NCBI GenBank assembly: GCA_028565635.1
Contig: JAOXYB010015243.1
Location: 1-19,648, forward strand
Source: Phoronis ovalis
Lineage: Eukaryota > Phoronida > Phoronidae
Direction of reading: 5' to 3'
DNA length: 19,648 bases
The notes below the pieces were generated by a model. That model had not been told where the DNA came from. It saw only the letters and a list, made by a program, of their open reading frames with translations, and searched no databases. Each line of letters begins with the position of its first letter. Position 1 is the stretch's first letter. The translations under genes and the position numbers were made by a program. Positions 17,985-19,648 of this stretch are shown here, one piece after another.

Positions 17985-18142
17985 ATTATGCCACGTGGTT
18001 CATGTTTATTGCCGATTTTTGTGATAGGTTAGAGGATTTATTGATTAAGTTGAAAGTGAAAGTTGCAAGGTAATGTGATCGATGAACTTTCGGACCAATG
18101 AATCTTTGGACCAATGAACCTTCGGACTATCGAGCTGACCCC

Positions 18143-18562
18143 TTCTTCACACTGGGATTATTTTTTTAAATAGCAAGTCTTAACACTAAACCGTCACTTC
18201 TGTATAATTATGCAGAACATATTGTAAGGCCATATTTATGGTTATGGCGATCACACCATAAACCTTATTTATCTGATATATAGATGGTAGTCGATACGGC
18301 TACATGCATCAATGATGTAACATGGCTGACAACACAGTTGCGGAAGTGGTAGCTGGTACATTCTTATTTCACAGAAGCAAACTAATCTCTTGTCACAGAA
18401 ATAAAGTTATTGCAATCCCAATCCACGAAAATAAAAACGTAACGTTGATTCACTTAATGAACAACATTTAATAAATCCCGCACGATGCGGCGTGACGAAA
18501 ATAAATGGCCTTCACGAAAATACTAAAGCATTCTCCCAACTATGGTCCATATTTATATTCCC
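18143..18562. other. Spacer between the two related element copies
   Basis: No gene is seen. The words CACAGAAATAAA (18394), CACGAAAATAAA (18424), GACGAAAATAAA (18494) and CACGAAAATAC (18513) form a loose, irregularly spaced repeat. Such CACGAAAATAAA words are familiar from bivalve repeats. Confidence 0.4.
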
Positions 18563-19288
18563 AAGGTTCATTGGTCCAAAGGGTTCGTTGGTCCGAAAGA
18601 CCCATTATAGAGAATATCGGCGTGGGGTCTAACGAACCTGTGATATATCCCGGAACATATACACCGTGCCGCGCACATTTTACCGATTCCCTCTTTTACT
18701 GCTACTACAATTCAATTATTGTTATTATTATTCGTTGCTTCTTTTTCTTCCTTTTTAAGGAAATTATTAACGCATAACGAGTCAAAACTAATTTAATACA
18801 ACTCGATTTATAAATCGTGATGATATTTTTAGAGATGCATGTCTAAAATCGCAGCGAAGTCCTTTTCGTGAGCCTCGTCGGCGGTTGCTCTAAACTTGAG
18901 ATATAAGTGTTATAATGTTTCTGTCTCCTTTTTGAGGTCCTGTACGTAAGGGTATAGTGAATATCGAGTACTTTCTTCTTTTAGCCATATAATAATAGCA
19001 AGACCGCAAACAGGATAATTTGATAATCAAGTTCAACGAATCAAAAAAATGCAAATGCACCAGAAAGAGTCCTCACAGGCATAGTGATTGTAATCTTTTT
19101 ATTTATTTTCATTTGTTACGGGAGTATTCAGGTTTCTAAGTTTTGTTTGATAACACTGTTTTTTTTTGTTGTTTAGAATGACTAATAACGATGTTAAAAA
19201 CTAATTTTCTGTCATTTTATTCCGAGGGCCAGGCACTATGAAAGTGGGACGCATGTTCCAACAAAATTTCGCGATAAAGAATTTTTAA
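18563..19288 (+). repeat. Second, diverged copy of the element's left half
   Basis: It aligns with 16867-17386 in the same orientation: AAGGTTCATTGGTCC start, CCCATTATAG, GATATATCCCGGAA, TGCTTCTTTTTCTTCCTTTT, TGAGGTCCTGTACG and GCATGTTCCAACAAA. Copy 2 is longer because of extra blocks at about 18785-18905 and 19014-19120, and has a second GGTTCGTTGGTCCGAAAG unit at its start, like the right TIR of copy 1. Its outermost left end (TCGATAGTCC) is missing, and no right TIR appears before the window ends. Confidence 0.65.
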
Positions 19289-19648
19289 GTAACAATGTTA
19301 GGCTTTTTTTTGCAAAACCATGTTGGAGCATGGGCACCCGCTTTCATATTGCCTGCCTCCCGACGTTTTATGCACACACTAACGAATTAGTGAAATATTA
19401 GACGTAATCAATCGAATTAAAATCAGAAGTTTGGTACGCTGCCGTTCCATATCTTCTACTTTCTTCGCTCCAGAGCAAAAAAATATGAATAACGCACCTG
19501 ATTCGAATTCCATCATTATTAATTTACGTTAATCTTTTGAAATGCTTGGCGTCTGTAGCGGTAATGTCTAGAAGATGCAGAATAAGTCGTTTTATGCGGT
19601 AATAGATTAGAAATAAGTTATGTATGTGATTTTTGTTTTTGAGCCCTC
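19289..19648. other. Window end, no gene seen
   Basis: It follows the last alignable block of the second element copy. No frame, TIR or tandem structure is visible; the element could continue here in diverged form or beyond the window. Confidence 0.35.

Larger units (their letters stand above)
16847..18142. mobile_element. TIR element (1.3 kb) with iterated GGTTCATTGGTCCGAA motifs
   Basis: The left end (16847-16884, containing TCGATAGTCCGAAGGTTCAT) is matched inverted at 18084-18142, where GAACTTTCGGACCAATGAA, CTTTGGACCAATGAAC and CTTCGGACTATCGAGC follow one another. The core motif GGTTCATTGGTCC is iterated within the ends. No convincing target-site duplication is visible. There is no transposase frame; the longest internal frames are about 60-65 codons. 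The left 520 bp (16867-17386) recur in direct orientation at 18563-19288. Internal TATAAAAG boxes lie at 17334 and 17652 and a CTCF-like motif at 17970-17984. It is a candidate non-autonomous element of unknown superfamily. Confidence 0.65.

Overview
The window looks like a stretch of an AT-rich invertebrate animal genome, most likely a mollusc and probably a bivalve. It holds one large gene with animal-type splice signals, no operon structure, and dense short dispersed repeats whose core (CCAATATGGCCGACTT) I associate with bivalve genomes. The species cannot be named from the sequence.

The one confident gene is at 6266-11110 (+). It is a 1614-residue SAMD9/SAMD9L-family protein with an N-terminal SAM domain, an AlbA_2 (Schlafen-like) domain, a divergent central domain, a lysine-less STAND-type P-loop NTPase, a TPR-like helical region and a C-terminal OB-fold-like segment. 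The coding sequence is essentially one exon, as in vertebrate SAMD9/SAMD9L. Two candidate 5' UTR exons (4528-4632, 4729-4780) and an acceptor ending at 6256 suggest a spliced leader that carries a small upstream ORF. At the 3' end, a weak donor after residue 1610 and an acceptor at 11380 could replace the last four residues with a longer charged tail. Vertebrate SAMD9 proteins act as cytosolic antiviral and growth-restricting factors, so the natural inference here is an innate-immune effector.

The rest is mobile-element and repeat territory. From left to right: a 75-bp tandem duplication (225-353); a TIR-bounded element of about 1 kb (991-2006, TIRs matching at 54 of 56 positions) with a possible spliced coding exon on the minus strand; a degenerate GACGC-rich repeat (2816-2965); dispersed repeats upstream of the gene, one with a perfect nuclear-receptor DR1 site; a 422-bp MITE-like element just 3' of the gene (11611-12032) with TIRs, a likely 7-bp target duplication and an interior of degenerate repeats; a TA-flanked inverted-repeat element (12356-13126); more of the dispersed family (14800-15310) and inverted tandem units (16200-16735); and a 1.3-kb TIR element (16847-18142) built on iterated GGTTCATTGGTCCGAA motifs, with a second partial copy at 18563-19288 and a strong CTCF-like motif inside.

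No tRNA, rRNA or CRISPR array was seen. The most notable points are the C-terminal extension and possible alternative tail of the SAMD9-like protein, and the several structured non-autonomous elements packed around this immune-type gene.
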